This document shows positions 1 through 11,765 of a DNA stretch of 64,000 nucleotides, piece after piece (position 1 is the first letter of the stretch; each line of letters begins with the position of its first letter). The notes under the pieces were generated by a model. That model was not told the origin of the DNA. It was given only the letters and a program-made list of their open reading frames with translations, and made no database searches. The stretch comes from Telopea speciosissima (lineage: Eukaryota; Streptophyta; Magnoliopsida; Proteales; Proteaceae): positions 11,359,307 through 11,423,306 of the forward strand of contig NC_057920.1 in the NCBI RefSeq assembly GCF_018873765.1. Direction: 5' to 3'. The translations under genes and the position numbers were made by a program.

Positions 1-1625
1 AGGATGGGGACATTAAGGAGAGATGGAAAGATTATTTCTATATCCTACTAATGAAGACATTTCAAATAATAGTGTTCCAAAAGACTGCATTACCCATTAA
101 TATACCACATGTCATAGATGTATACGAAAATTAGGGTGTCTGAAGTAAATGAAGCTTTAAGGAGGATGAAAGTAAGTAAGGCACTAGGCCTAGATGAGGT
201 CCCAATAGAAGTGTGGAAGAACTTTGGAATTTGTGGTTTATCTTGGCTAAATAAGAAGTTTAATAAGATTATGAGCACAAGGAAAATGCCAGATGAATGG
301 AGAAGCATTGTGGTTCTGATTTATAAAAGTAAAAGTGATATTCAGATTTGCATTAACAATAGAGGCATAAGACTAATGAGTCATACTATGAAATTATGGG
401 AGAGGGCTATTGAAACCCTCTAAGAAAAGAAAAACTACAATTACGGAGAACCAATTTGGTTTTGTACCAAGGAGATCCACGACATAAGCTATTTACTTGG
501 GAGACTCATGGAAAGATTTAGAGATTGCAAGAAGGATCTCCATATGGTCTTTATTGACCTAGAAAAAGCTTATGACAAAGTCCATAGAGAGTTAATTTGG
601 CAAGTACTAAAGAAGTGTTGCTTGTAAATATGTGGACATAATTAAAGATATATATGATGGTGTGGTGACTATTGTAAGAACTATGAGGGGTCAAGGTAGT
701 GAATTCCCAATAACAACTGGGTTACATCAAGGATTAACTTTAAGCCCTTATTAGTTTGTGCTTATCATGGACGATTTAACTAGACATTCAAGATGAGGTT
801 CCTTGGTGTATGCTTTTTGTTGATGATACTGATTTGGTGGATAAGACAAAAGCAGAGATTAACGTCAAGTTGGAGTTATGGAGATCAACTTTGGAATCAA
901 AAGGTTTTAAGATAAGTAGCTAGAATGAACACGGAGCATATAGTGTGTAACTAAAGTTACATACCTAGGACGGATAATGAGGTGGTGAAAATTGATGAGA
1001 GGGAGATTCCGCAAAGTGATTGTTTTAGGTATTTGGGCTCAACTATAAATAAATTAGGTGATATAGAGGATGATGTTTCATAAAGAATTAAAATAGGATG
1101 GAAGAAGTGGAGAGATGCGTCTAGCATGTTGTGTGATCGACGTATTCCTTTAAAACTTAAAAGGAAAATTTTTTAGGACAATCATACAACCGACTATGAT
1201 GTATGGTGCGGAATGTTGGCAGTTAAGAAGCAGTATACATATAATTCAATGTAGCGGAGATGAGGATGTTAAGATGGATAAGTGACAAAATTAGGAAGGA
1301 TAAAATAAGGAACGTTCATATTAAAGCTGATTTGGGAGTAGCTCCGATACATGATAAGCTACAAGAAATTCGTTTGAGGTGGCATGACCATGTTCAGCAT
1401 AGGTCTTTGGATGCTCCAGTACGGAGGAGTGATTTGATTCAGATTGAAGGAGCTAAAAAAGCCAGAGGCCGACCTAAAATGACCCCAGTAGAAGTGAGGA
1501 AAGACATGTACAGCTTAGGCCTTGTATCAAGTTGATCTCAAATAGAGCTGATTGGAGGACAAGGATCCATGTAGCCACCCCATTTAGTTGGGATAAGGCT
1601 GAGTTATTATTCTTGTCGTAGTAAT
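1..1625 (+). mobile_element. RTE-type LINE, 5' end outside window
   Basis: Reverse-transcriptase-bearing LINE of the plant RTE clade, cut by the window start. Frames from 118 onward read RT blocks (a KALGLDEVPIEVWK-like stretch, then NRGIRLMSHTMKLWERAIE). An FVDDTDLV catalytic block lies near 820, YGAECW near 1205, and the C-terminal region at 1260-1535 contains VRRSDLIQ and KARGRPKMTP. The 3' end carries the CCCATTTAGTTGGGATAAGG tail usual for this clade. It is dead: the RT region needs several frame changes and has in-frame stops (for example at 421). No endonuclease domain is in view. The family call is firm; the 3' limit is accurate to about 20 bp. Confidence 0.85.
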
Positions 1626-2164
1626 ATTAGATGTTATATCTTAGTAATCTTGTTCTGCATGTACAGACACATGCATAAAAATGTTAATACTGATGTTTAC
1701 TAGCTTTTATGTGTGATAAAAGTCTTGTTTGAGATGCTTAGGATGTTTATAGCTGTGATGATCAGTCCCAGCTGGCTCAGAATTTCCATTGCTACGTTGC
1801 GAAGAAATTATAATCATACAATTTGACCCTGGATGATATTTTCAAGTTGGTCTTATAACTGCTACATGGTGCAATGTTTGTTGGTACAGAGAGGGAAGGG
1901 AGGCTTCTTTGTCTCCATCATAATTTATCTCATTTTTGTATTCTTTTCCCCCTAAATTTTTGTGCTTTGAATCATTGAGATTCGTTGTTTTGGAGCTTAT
2001 AAAGTGGAATTATGGAACAGAATATCTGAGCCTGAATGGTTGGGGTACAACTTTTAACTATGTAATTTGCATTGCTTCAATCTTGATAGGTTGGTATTAA
2101 GATGCGGTTCTCATTTGTTGTATTCTGGACATGTTCTACACTCCAATATATTGGCTTCTGTTGT

Positions 2165-2167
<3 letters not shown>

Positions 2168-2216
<49 letters not shown>
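2168..2216. repeat. (TA)n microsatellite
   Basis: About 24 uninterrupted TA units, directly upstream of the first clear NUP58 exon. The stretch 1626-2167 holds no gene I can support. Bases 1763-1804 read a short frame ending NFHCYVAK that could be a decayed remnant of the preceding NUP58 exon, but it lacks a GT donor, so this is weak. Confidence 0.9.
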
Positions 2217-2218
<2 letters not shown>

Positions 2219-2230
2219 GCTATTCTGTAG

Positions 2231-3559
2231 GTGGAGAACCTTCATCAGCACATTGGGTCTATGAAACGGCTTATCTTGCTGACCAGCAGCGCCACAGTTA
2301 TAGCAATAATCTATTTCTTGAAGCTGACCGGCGAGAAACAGCCAAACAAGAAGCTGCTGCTAGCTAGGAGAGTTCATCCAACGTTGCACTTGCCTGTTAT
2401 TAAACAACCATCTTCTCAAGTTGCAGGTTTGCTTGCAAGCTCTTGAATGCCTGGGGCACCAATTGCCCCACAACCATCTGCTGGGACCTCATCAGCTTCT
2501 AGTGGTGGATTCTTACTTAGTAAACCATTTTCTGCTCCATCTGCTGCCACATCTGCATCTTTACCGTTATCCACTCCTTCAGCCTATGCTCCTGTATCAT
2601 CCCTGTTTGGATCTTCTGGTGCTGCTCCCCAATCATCACTTTTTGGGTCTGCATCAGGATCCTTGTTTGGGTCCACCCCAACTCCTTCATTGTTTGGCAC
2701 GGGTGCTTCAACATTTGGTTCTCCCACTCTTGCTGGAAGTTCCCTCTTTGCAACACCATCCCTTGCTTCAGGTAAATCATTCATTTTGGTTTTGCTATTT
2801 GCTAGAAAGTAAAAGTTATTTTTCCTTTGATGTCTTCCAAAAAAGAGGAACCGTTGTACCATGTAGGCCTTTCTAAAGCTAAACTAGGCTGTCAAAGTAA
2901 AAACTTGTGGTTCAGTTTCCAGCCATGGAAAAAGGAATTAGTATTTTGCCATTTTTCTTAAAACCAAACTAGGCTGTAAGAGCTGGTGGATCTAAACTAG
3001 GTTTCTGTGGAGAGCCCATTCTACTATGATCTTTAATCTCAGTGCAGAGAGAGTATTAATATATATGTAAAATGTTTTATTTTTGCTTCTGAAGTATTGT
3101 ATTTCCAATGCTTCTGGAGAAGAGCTAATTTACTATGTATTCTTATATTAAAACCTCAACCATTTAATACAAGTGTCCAGCTAAGCCATTGGAATTACAA
3201 CCTTATTCATGCTTTGTGCTTTCTTTTCCCTTTCTCCTTTTTTTCTACCACTATCATTGTGTGTGTGTTTCTGCTCTTGACTAACTGCTATTCTCTACCT
3301 ATATCAGATCCTGTAACAGGATCTGGCGCAAGCTTCGGGACTGCATCTGTAAGCAACTTTGCTCTAAGAATAGCTATAAAGAACTTTCTTCCAATTTTGC
3401 TTGAACTGACAATGAAAGAAATTCTATCCATGTGATATGTTCCTTTATGTTTTCATCACCCATACTGATAACAGCAGATGTGTGCTAAATTTCACTATCC
3501 TCTTGCTTCTTTCTTTGCAGAAATCTTCAAAGCCGAAATCCCGCACTATGCGCCGCTAG
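2231..3559 (+). pseudogene. NUP58: NUP58-like nucleoporin, broken 3' fragment
   Basis: NUP58 is an FG-repeat nucleoporin of the central channel complex. Three exons are visible. Exon 2231-2771 follows a TAG acceptor and starts VENLHQHIGSMK. Exon 3308-3348 reads DPVTGSGASFGTAS. Exon 3521-3559 reads KSSKPKSRTMRR and stops. Splice sites and phases fit. The first exon carries AYLADQQR and LEADRRETAKQEAAA, then RVHPTLHLP, then an FG-type tail rich in SLFG. These match my memory of plant NUP58 C-termini. It is broken: a 1-base loss near 2267 and a 1-base gain near 2369 shift the coiled-coil block out of frame, and a TGA at 2444-2446 stops it before the FG tail. The N-terminal two-thirds is absent. 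It could be a dead duplicate; an assembly error would have to hit three places. Confidence 0.7.
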
Positions 3560-4109
3560 CTGTGACTCAGATTTGTCAAAACTAGATCAGCCCAAAGTGG
3601 AGGCAGCTGAAGAGCCCATCTCTGCTATTGAAAAGAGGTGCTCTTATCATAGCAACCAAGATCACTTTTTATGGATCTTAATAGCAGCTCTAGTCATCAC
3701 TTCAAGGTGATTGTCTTTCCAAATTTGGTTTTTTGTCTCCAACAGCTCAATTTAGTTTGTCGATTAACCCAAGCCACTCTAAAGTAGCACCATACATTCC
3801 CAATCTTTTTTTCTGATTGGATGTACGATGCTCGAAGAACCATGTTGATGTAAAGCTGTAGGTTAGAAATTGAGTGGACTATCCGGAGTACAGAAATATA
3901 ACAGGACCTTGGTCGATTATGAATTTCATCATTGATGCTTCCCTGTATTCACCGTTTTGCGGAATGAAATGTTTATTGATTGATCCTACCTACATGTTCT
4001 AGTGAACCAACCTGTTATGAGGCAACTGTGGAGAGGGAATTTAGGTGTAAATATATATATTTTTTCAAGGTGTGAGATTCTTGAGGCAAAATTTCAGGTT
4101 TTGGCAGAC

Positions 4110-4728
4110 TAAAAGTGTCAAAACCAAACCAAAAACGAATCGAACCGTTTAAACTGAAACCGGCTAGCCATTTAGTTAAATAGTCCGGTTTTGGTTTTAG
4201 AAATGACACTATTTATTTAATCGGTTCGGTTTGGTTTAGATCGATTAATTCAACAGTTTCAAACCGTGTAATCTAATTAAAACTGATTATAATCAAACCG
4301 TCTAACCGTTTAAAAACCTCAGTTTCAGAGGAGTTATTGATTCGTATTGTTATGTGCTTTTGGGTCTCTGTATTTTGAAGCTCTAACCATGGCTTCCGTT
4401 GTTCCTATTTCATTATTAATTTTTATATGTGTTTTCCTTAATGGTTATGTGCACTGCCAAAGGCCCCCATTTTCTATTAAAAAATGTAGTAGATAACCAG
4501 TGTAAATTAGACTTAGTAAATGGTTTATGAAACCATCTAGTAACTGTCTAACTAAAACCGTGTAAAATTGTTTAAAAACGATTTAACCGAAACCGTTTAC
4601 CAAACAGCCTAGGTTTTGATTATGAGACCGTTTAGTTAAACGGTCTAGTTAGTCAAAACCGAGCCAAACCGAATCAAAACCGAGCCAAACCGAATCATTT
4701 AACCGAAACTGGACTATTTAACATCCTT
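4110..4728. mobile_element. hAT-type MITE, CGGTTT-motif family
   Basis: Starts TAAAAGTGTCAAAACC and ends TTTAACATCCTT, flanked by near-identical 8-mers TGGCAGAC (4102-4109) and AGGCAGAC (4729-4736). The interior is dense in CGGTTT/AAACCG motifs with a unique core at about 4330-4500. No coding capacity. Family by 8-bp duplication and TIR shape. Confidence 0.65.
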
Positions 4729-4736
4729 AGGCAGAC

Positions 4737-5552
4737 CATGGTGTTTAAATGGGGTCTGGCCGTCTGATTATATTGATCTTTACTTGCCAATCATGAATCA
4801 ACTAAAGTTTAAAACTCAGAATCGGATACGGGATCTGTCTCCATCGATTCAAGTCATCTTGGAACCATTTGAGAATTGGATGGACTCATTAGGAATTGGT
4901 CGAAATTGGTCCAACTCGATTGGGATCGGCCAGCAGCCGGGAATACACTCATTGGGTTCGGTCCAACTCGGTTGGCATCAGTCAACACAGATCAGTCATA
5001 GTCGAATTCTGATTCAAATCGATTCTCTATCGATTCCTATTTGATTCTTAAAACTATAATAGAATCATGTTAGTACATCTCATTAAAAAAAAATCATACT
5101 AGTACATACAAATTGAAATCTTAGGTACATATCAAAAGGTTTGACTAATGCTTTTATAATGATAGCGTGGAACTTAAAGCACCAACCCTCCTCATTTTAC
5201 CCCATAAAAAAGGGGTAAAGATAAAGAAAACGCCCTACCGATATTAATGATATGAGATCAGCCAAGAATCAGCCTGGTCAATATCAATATGAATCAGCCA
5301 TATGAACCGATATACAATCAATCTGATACTGTTGTTCATTTCCACAATCTCCTTCTTATTATTATGGGAAAAAAAACGTTGGTTGGTCATGTGGCTCTTC
5401 TGTTTAGACACAAGAATGCATAAAATTGCAATCCAATCCCTCTTAAAATAAAAAATTCCATCCATGTTGATCCCTCTACACGTTATCTTATTGATCCTCA
5501 TGTAGGTGTAGGGACTATACGATCAAGCAACTATCTCTTGCCCATTATTTTT
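4737..5552. other. No gene; GATTCGATTC-like low-complexity tract
   Basis: From 4790 to 5050 the sequence is rich in short GATTC, AATTGG and CGATTC motifs. It resembles the other motif-built repeats of the window, but clear ends are not visible. The rest is AT-rich with no recognisable frame. Confidence 0.5.
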
Positions 5553-5687
5553 GGGTTCATGTTCTCTGTGCCGCAGTGCAGGCTGCACCCAGACACATGG
5601 GCCTGCCACTCAGGAGGCAGGGTGGTCATTGCGCCCACCCCCTGTGTTGGGCGTAGCCTGCACTCTCGGCACGGAGAACATTCTCTC
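5553..5687. mobile_element. Fold-back element, CTCTGTGCCGCAGTGC family
   Basis: Nearly perfect inverted arms: the left begins GTTCTCTGTGCCGCAGTGCA and the right ends with the complement at CGGCACGGAGAAC. About 135 bp in all. Same family as the copies at 5905 and 30540. Flanking duplication is only partial (ATTATT-like). Confidence 0.75.
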
Positions 5688-5697
5688 TATTATTACA

Positions 5698-5879
5698 GGA
5701 GAAATTTTTCTATGGGAGAGTGTACCCCTGCATCTAACACAATGAGGGGCGGGGGGGAGGGGGAATGACCACCCCACCCCATAAAAGGCGATAATGACTA
5801 TCCTGCTTATGCCACCGTGCGTATTCCCATTGGCCCCATGCATGCACAAGGCCACGTTCCGTACAGAGAACTCTTACCC
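5698..5879. mobile_element. Fold-back element, second subfamily
   Basis: Begins GGAGAAATTTTTCTATGGGAG and ends GTACAGAGAACTCTTACCC. Related to the copy at 29974-30130. Flanks ATTATTACA and AATATTACA match at 7 of 9 bases, consistent with a worn 9-bp target duplication. Confidence 0.6.
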
Positions 5880-5904
5880 AATATTACATTATTATTTATT
5901 TTTA

Positions 5905-6038
5905 GGGGTGCTAGTCTCTGTGCGACAGTGCAGACTGCACCCAAGCACATGGGGGTGGGCACAATGATCACCCTGCCCCAGCAAAGGCTGCCCATGTACC
6001 TGGACATGGCCTACACTACGGCAGAGAGAATATTCTTC
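5905..6038. mobile_element. Fold-back element with 10-bp duplication
   Basis: Arms read CTCTGTGCGACAGTGCAGAC on the left and the complement of GCAGAGAGAA on the right. Flanked by identical TTTATTTTTA (5895-5904 and 6039-6048). Same family as 5553. Three such elements sit within 500 bp. Confidence 0.8.
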
Positions 6039-6592
6039 TTTATTTTTAATATTCTATTCAACTCCCGACCCAGCCATCACCTTTCCAAAGTTCCAAAAAA
6101 TTGGCTTTGTTTGGGAGAGTGGCTGATTGCTCCATCCATTCAAATACCCACAAATTGTACAACGTATGCGCTTACGTCACAGTCTTTAATTAATATGTTC
6201 TCATTTCATTTAATACACATGGACAATTAGGAATATCTATATTTTCTCCTTTATCTTTTACTTGCATTGACTGTTAAAAAAAAACCTATTTATCACTAAT
6301 ACCATACTTGAGATGATCTCAGCCGTTGGATTAATCCACTTCATTTTGACCATTGATTATTTGCTCTTATCAGTTTTGATCATCCAAAGATGATATGTAT
6401 ACCAACGTTTCAGATCATACGATCAAGGTACCCTTTTGACAGTTTTTTGGGAATCTTCTACGTGTGAACTAATATTTTAATGGCTTGACCTTTTGGTTTT
6501 ATATTCTTATTCTCTCTGACCCCTTTACTTTATTGACCAAAACATCCTTGGAACGAGGAAGGCCGCAAAGGCATGCGGCGGGTCAACCGGCT

Positions 6593-6791
6593 TAAGGGTA
6601 TCAATTGATTCGGTTTTCGGTTTTTTTTTTTTCAGCTTCAATTTTATTCAAAATAGTTTGTGTTTGTTTTAGTTCAAACCGAGAGTTATAAGCTAAAATT
6701 GAAATCAAACAGAATCTAATAAAATCTTATATTACAAAACCAAAATTGAACCGGTTTCAATTTCGATTTTGATTTTAAATTGACATCCTTA
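6593..6791. mobile_element. hAT-type MITE, GGTTTCGGTTT-motif family
   Basis: Begins TAAGGGTATCAATTG and ends CAATT-type complement TTGACATCCTTA, giving matched terminal inverted repeats. The interior is CGGTTTT/ACCGG-rich. No clear target duplication. Confidence 0.6.
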
Positions 6792-8385
6792 AAAGTGTGA
6801 TTGTCATTTGTAGAGGAGACAGGAGGTTAATAAAGTCTTTTTAATTCCATACGTGTTGGGAGGCCCGAGTGGACACGAAATAGGAGCGAAATGACTCCCA
6901 TAGTTCCATGTGCCCACCTTATCTGAGTCAAAGTCAACTGAACTAATAATTGAAAAGGGCAAAAGAAACCATAAACAAATGAAATTGCCCTTGCTCTCCT
7001 CCATATTTACTTTCATTAACACAGACCATAATCCAAACAGAAACTTGGTGAGGGTCCCATCAGAATGACAAAAATACCCTTTGTCAGCTAACTGTGATGT
7101 TATTCCTCATTGTTTTTTATCTGCTTCATGCCTTCATAATGCCTAATTGCCTATGTTGTCTGGTGTAATGTCTATTTGCTTATAAACAACTAACCACTAT
7201 TTTTTATTTCTTCTTGACAATTTGTCACTTTCTCAAGAATTTTTCTGAATAATTTGTTTATATGATTACCTCAAAAAATGAGGAAAGTATGTAGGGTCAA
7301 AGTTTATTTATGATTTAGTATAACTTAATTTAGGGATTATCTAAATGAATTTTTCACAGGTGTTTTTACGTTTTGTAGCCTTCTTTTGATTGCACCTTGT
7401 TTTATTCTTAAAAATTCTTTAAGTCTGCGATAAATAAGGAGTTTCCAAATAATTAAAATTTTTTTTACTATAATATTTTGGTTAAGAATTGTCATTATCA
7501 TGCATTTTTTTTTTTAATATATATGTGAATTGATAAAATTTTATCCTCGTTAAAAGAAGAAGTGTGTTATACTACGAGGACAAAAAACCAAGATTATTAC
7601 AAATTAAATTTTTTTTTTTTTGTAAAAAAGTTATTACAAATTAGTTGATGCTTTAAAGAGTGTCAATAAGAAAAATCCTTAAATTTATCATTATCAATAT
7701 GCCCATTCCAGTGTTTTTTCGAATACTACTGTTACACATCTATAAGGATTTCTTTTTACTTTTGCAATCAAGGTATTCACTTGTTGGGTGGCTTATATGT
7801 TAGTTAGATAAGGGAGTATCACTATGAGAACAATGGATGCAAATATGACTAATAAAGTGATCAATTTTATACATATATCGAACATTCCAATACATTCATA
7901 TGGAAAAAAAATATGAACAAAAGTTGCTTAGTAAGAGATCTTGGATTTATTGTTTACTTCTACATAACAAGAGGTGTTTTTGGTTTATTTTCTAAATTTT
8001 TTGAATAAAAAAGAGAAAAAAAAGAAAAGAAAAGAAAATAGGTGTTAATGGTCTCAAGTCTTGGTATGATTTATTAATTGATGACAAGAGACATTAGAGA
8101 ATAAACTATCCCACACCCTCTCACAAATGAGTTGTGGAACCTATACTGACAATCTTTTTCCTCAGACAAAATACAAGACCCCTATTGAATGGATTCATAT
8201 CCTGCCCTCTCATTGGTACGATTTCTCATTTTGACATCATAAGAAACCACAACCCATAATTTTTTTAAGACAAACATTTTTTAATCGTAAGATGTAACAC
8301 TAGTGAATAGTTATTTTAATTCCAATTTGGGATTTTGGGGGGGGGGTGTATAATATAGAGACCTAAAAAAAAGTAAAGCCAAAGC
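6792..8385. other. AT-rich stretch, no gene seen
   Basis: No frame, splice signal or family resemblance that I can support. Several T- and A-runs and simple A/AG tracts (around 8010-8035) and a G-run near 8337. Confidence 0.6.
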
Positions 8386-8573
8386 GGAAAAAGATCCTAT
8401 CAATCCGGGCAGCATGCAGCACTTGTGCAGTGCTTGGGATTGAGCAGGAACTTTGACCGCCTTACCCCTGCTTGGGCAGGGCGTTGGGCAGGGGGCAAGG
8501 CGGTAAAAATGCCTGTTCAATCCCAGGCGCTGCACACTGCTGCACGCTGCCCGGATTGACAGGATCCAAGTCG
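8386..8573. mobile_element. Fold-back element with perfect 9-bp duplication
   Basis: Arms match over GATCCTATCAATCCGGGCAG and its complement. A second inner inverted repeat, around GACCGCCTTACCCCTGC, forms the hairpin top. Flanked by AGCCAAAGC at 8377-8385 and 8574-8582. It lies about 630 bp upstream of the peptidase ATG, in its likely promoter. Confidence 0.85.
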
Positions 8574-9206
8574 AGCCAAAGCTGACCAATATTTCCTTCA
8601 TAAAAGCTGAGAAAGTTCTCTGTCCAGAAGTGTGGCCTATGCCAGCACTCCTATATCAGCATTTTATGAGGGCATTTCAGTCATTGCAGTATGTTTGTCA
8701 GGGGAGTAAATAATATCAAAACCAGATGGCTGTTCTGTAAATATTAGCAGAAGCGATGGCATATTGGTAATCAGGCCGGCGTGCTTCACTACAAAACCAA
8801 CACCTCCATTGGCTTCGTTGGTCTTTCTTTTGTTTTGGACTTCTCATTCATTCATTGCTTCCTTCCTTCCCCTGGGCGGCTCTCTGCAGAGAGAAGCTCA
8901 GGAACCCTAGCCTTAGGTTTCGTTCTTAATTCTCGATTTTTCGATTTTTTCTGATTTCCCGATTTCCCGATTTCTCGATTCTTCGATTTTGAAAACCCGA
9001 ACTATTGATTTTTTTTGTTGATCATTGATTCTCGATCTTCTAATTAGCTAGACTTTCACAGCTCAATTCAACCCTTTCGTCTCCGATTCACTGATTTTTT
9101 CCGTCTTAATGGCTATTCTTTAAATCCTGGCGTCCGTTTTGTTAGATTTTTTATCACCAAAACCACTCTGTACCTAATCTTTCTTTGGTTACTCAAGTTT
9201 GCAGAT

Positions 9207-10942
9207 ATGGCGATCAGAATGACTGTCACCTACTCCGGCTACCTGGCTCAGAGCCTTGCTTCATCAGCCGGAGTTAAGGTTGGAAATTGTCGGCTACTCC
9301 ATGAGTGCAGTGGAAGATCACGTTTCTTATTCCCCAGTCAGAAGTCGGAAATAGATTCCGCCTCTGCTGTGAGGAATTACCAGGCCGATTTCATTAGACC
9401 TAAGGCGAGATGCTGGTCTAAGTCGTCGGTGTCGAAGTATAATACGCTTGCCGGTGATCTTCTCAGCGATAATTGCAATTCTCCTCTAGTTGTGGGCTTG
9501 ATTTCGATGATGAAGTCGTCTGCCTGCGTTTCGGGAGCTTCTAGTGCGGGGATTTTTGGGATTTCGTCGTCCTCAATGCTTGGATTTAAACCTTCCTCCT
9601 TCTTTTCCTTTTTTCAGGGGTCTAAATGGCTCCCCTGTAATGAATTCTTCCAGGGTCCTGCAAGCAACGATGTGGATAAAGGTGGTACACATCGTTGTGA
9701 ATCTTGTGATGTCGTAGATAATATGGACTCTAGAAAATTAACCAAAGGTGTTACAGAGACTGGTGAAAGCACCTGCTGGGTTTCTCGATTGGTCAATTCT
9801 TGTTCTGATGATGCTAAAGCTGTGTTTACAGCGTTGACTGTTACATTTCTGTTCCGGTCTTGTATGGCTGAACCAAGATCGATTCCATCACGTTCGATGT
9901 ATCCAACTCTCGATCTTGGTGACCGGATATTAGCCGAGAAGGTAATAGCACTTTACTCTGCAATTTTCATAATACCAAAAGTTAAACGTTTCTGATATTT
10001 CATATGTAAATTGTTGAAGCTAATCAGTTCTCTTTCTGTTATCAATGTTACAGGTTTCATATATTTTCAGAAAGCCTGATGTTGCAGACATAGTGATATT
10101 CAAAGTTCCTCCTGTCCTTGAGGTATTTTTTGAACTTCATTATTCTATACTAAGGGAATTGGGAACTAGTCTTTTGGTCATTGATATGTCTGAGTTAGCC
10201 GCTCTAAATTAAATTTTATTTATTGCTTTCTCCAGGAAATTGGTTACAGTTCAGGAGATGTTTTTATCAAAAGAATTGTAGCCACGGCTGGAGACTGTGT
10301 TGAGGTGAGCTCTCTACACCCATTGATATGGTTTCTTTACAACTCTACTGTACAAATTGATTTACTGATGAAGTGATGATGATGATCGCATTAACATGAA
10401 CTATGTGTTCTTTTACAGGTCCATGATGGAAAATTGGTGGTTAATGATGTCGTCCAAGAGGAAGATTTCATATTAGAACCACTTGCTTATGAAATGGACC
10501 CAGTGGTAATTTTTCTTTTTATTTCTGATTATAGTTTCTTCTTGTTTACACTTGGCTTCATTGAATTGAAATGTAAATGGATGAAGAAGGTACTGATAAT
10601 CTTCTGTTACATGCACAGCTCGTTCCTGAAGGTTATGTGTTTGTGATGGGGGACAATCGCAACAACAGTTTTGACTCCCATAATTGGTAAGTTTTTTAAT
10701 GTGGATTTGCTTTTTTTGGTGGATCTGATGTTGGGTATTTTGAATTCTCCAAGTTCAAGACACCCAAATAGCTTAGTCGATGAGATGATTCTGACTTGTG
10801 AATGTTGCTATTTACTTTCAGGGGTCCTCTTCCTGTGAAAAACATTGTGGGCAGATCAGTGCTTCGCTACTGGCCTCCTCCCAAAATATCGAACACTATT
10901 TATGAACCGCTTGCAGAGCAGAATGTTGTGGCAGTTTCTTGA
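9207..10942 (+). CDS. TPP: Thylakoidal processing peptidase (plastid type I signal peptidase)
   Basis: Removes thylakoid transfer signals from imported chloroplast proteins; acts in the thylakoid membrane. Six exons: 9207-9941, 10054-10122, 10236-10304, 10419-10505, 10619-10686, 10822-10942. All introns are GT-AG and the joined frame gives 382 residues without interruption. The N-terminal 200 residues are Ser/Arg-rich transit-peptide-like sequence, followed by a hydrophobic stretch (TALTVTFLF). Signal peptidase boxes are intact: [11 protein letters not shown] with catalytic Ser230, [14 protein letters not shown] with catalytic Lys280, and [18 protein letters not shown]. The first ATG opens the transit peptide. 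A TTTGCAG acceptor sits two bases upstream of it, so a 5' UTR intron is likely, with the leader around 8830-9000. Length suits TPP1/TPP2-type proteins; which paralogue cannot be said. It reads as fully functional. Confidence 0.93.
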
Positions 10943-11614
10943 GTCATCCATCTCTTCTTCAGTTATGGAAGAAGGATTTTGCTGCCCAGCAAATGAGGAA
11001 GAGTGTCTTTAATCACTTCGTCCAAAAATGATTCAGCCATTTTTTTGGACATCTGTATATATGTGATGTTCGATTATTTTGTGCTTCATGGTTTGAATTA
11101 CGCTTTTAATGTGATGCATGTTATCTCCATTTGAGACAAAAACATGTTTTCAAATTGCCCAACGGAGGCCCATAATGAATTCTTTTTTGTGATGACATTT
11201 CTATTGTTTTAATGCTCCCTTGTAAACCAAAAATAAAAATGTTGAAATTATCTTCTTATGATTTACAGAAGTTGATTGAGGTTTGATGATATTGATCTGA
11301 TGCTCATGTGGTGGTGGTGGATCAAGTTCTATTATTTTGGAAGTTGATTGAATGAATTGTACAGAAAACAGACAATAATTCGCCGCTGAATATATTGGTT
11401 GATTTTCAACCAAAGAGGGATCTTTTGATCCTGTTATACCTTGCGGCCCTGGACTTGTGCCAACCTCTTCTGCAATTCTGCCATTAAAAAAAGGTTATAC
11501 TCGCCGCTAAGCTATTTACCTTTGCCTTTTCTTTGTTTCACTTCTTTTCCAAGGTTTGAGTTATAATTCGGGTGGAGAATGGATGGGAGGTGCTTCAGTC
11601 TCGCTTTTACAATA

Positions 11615-11765
11615 ATGATGGCGACTCAGCCTTATCCCAATTAAATGGGTCGGCTACATGGATCCTTGTCCTCCAATCACCTCTATTTGGGGTTATATTT
11701 GATATAAGATCTAAGTTATGCATGTCTTATGTCTTTCCTCAGTTCTCCTAGGGTCATTGGAGAAG
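11615..11765 (-). mobile_element. RTE LINE 3' tail, minus strand
   Basis: Read on the minus strand it matches the last 150 bp of the LINE at 1-1625: GATTGGAGGACAAGGATCC, then CATTTAATTGGGATAAGG. Only the 3' end is present, as expected of a 5'-truncated insertion. Confidence 0.8.

Noticed and set aside
2421-2876. A 151-codon Leu/His-rich open frame overlapping the NUP58 region
   Set aside because: It is the shifted frame of the Ser/Phe/Gly-rich FG tail; composition is an artefact and it ignores the splice sites.
5538-6230. Several overlapping frames of 60-140 codons
   Set aside because: All lie within three fold-back elements; no codon bias, splice signal or family match.
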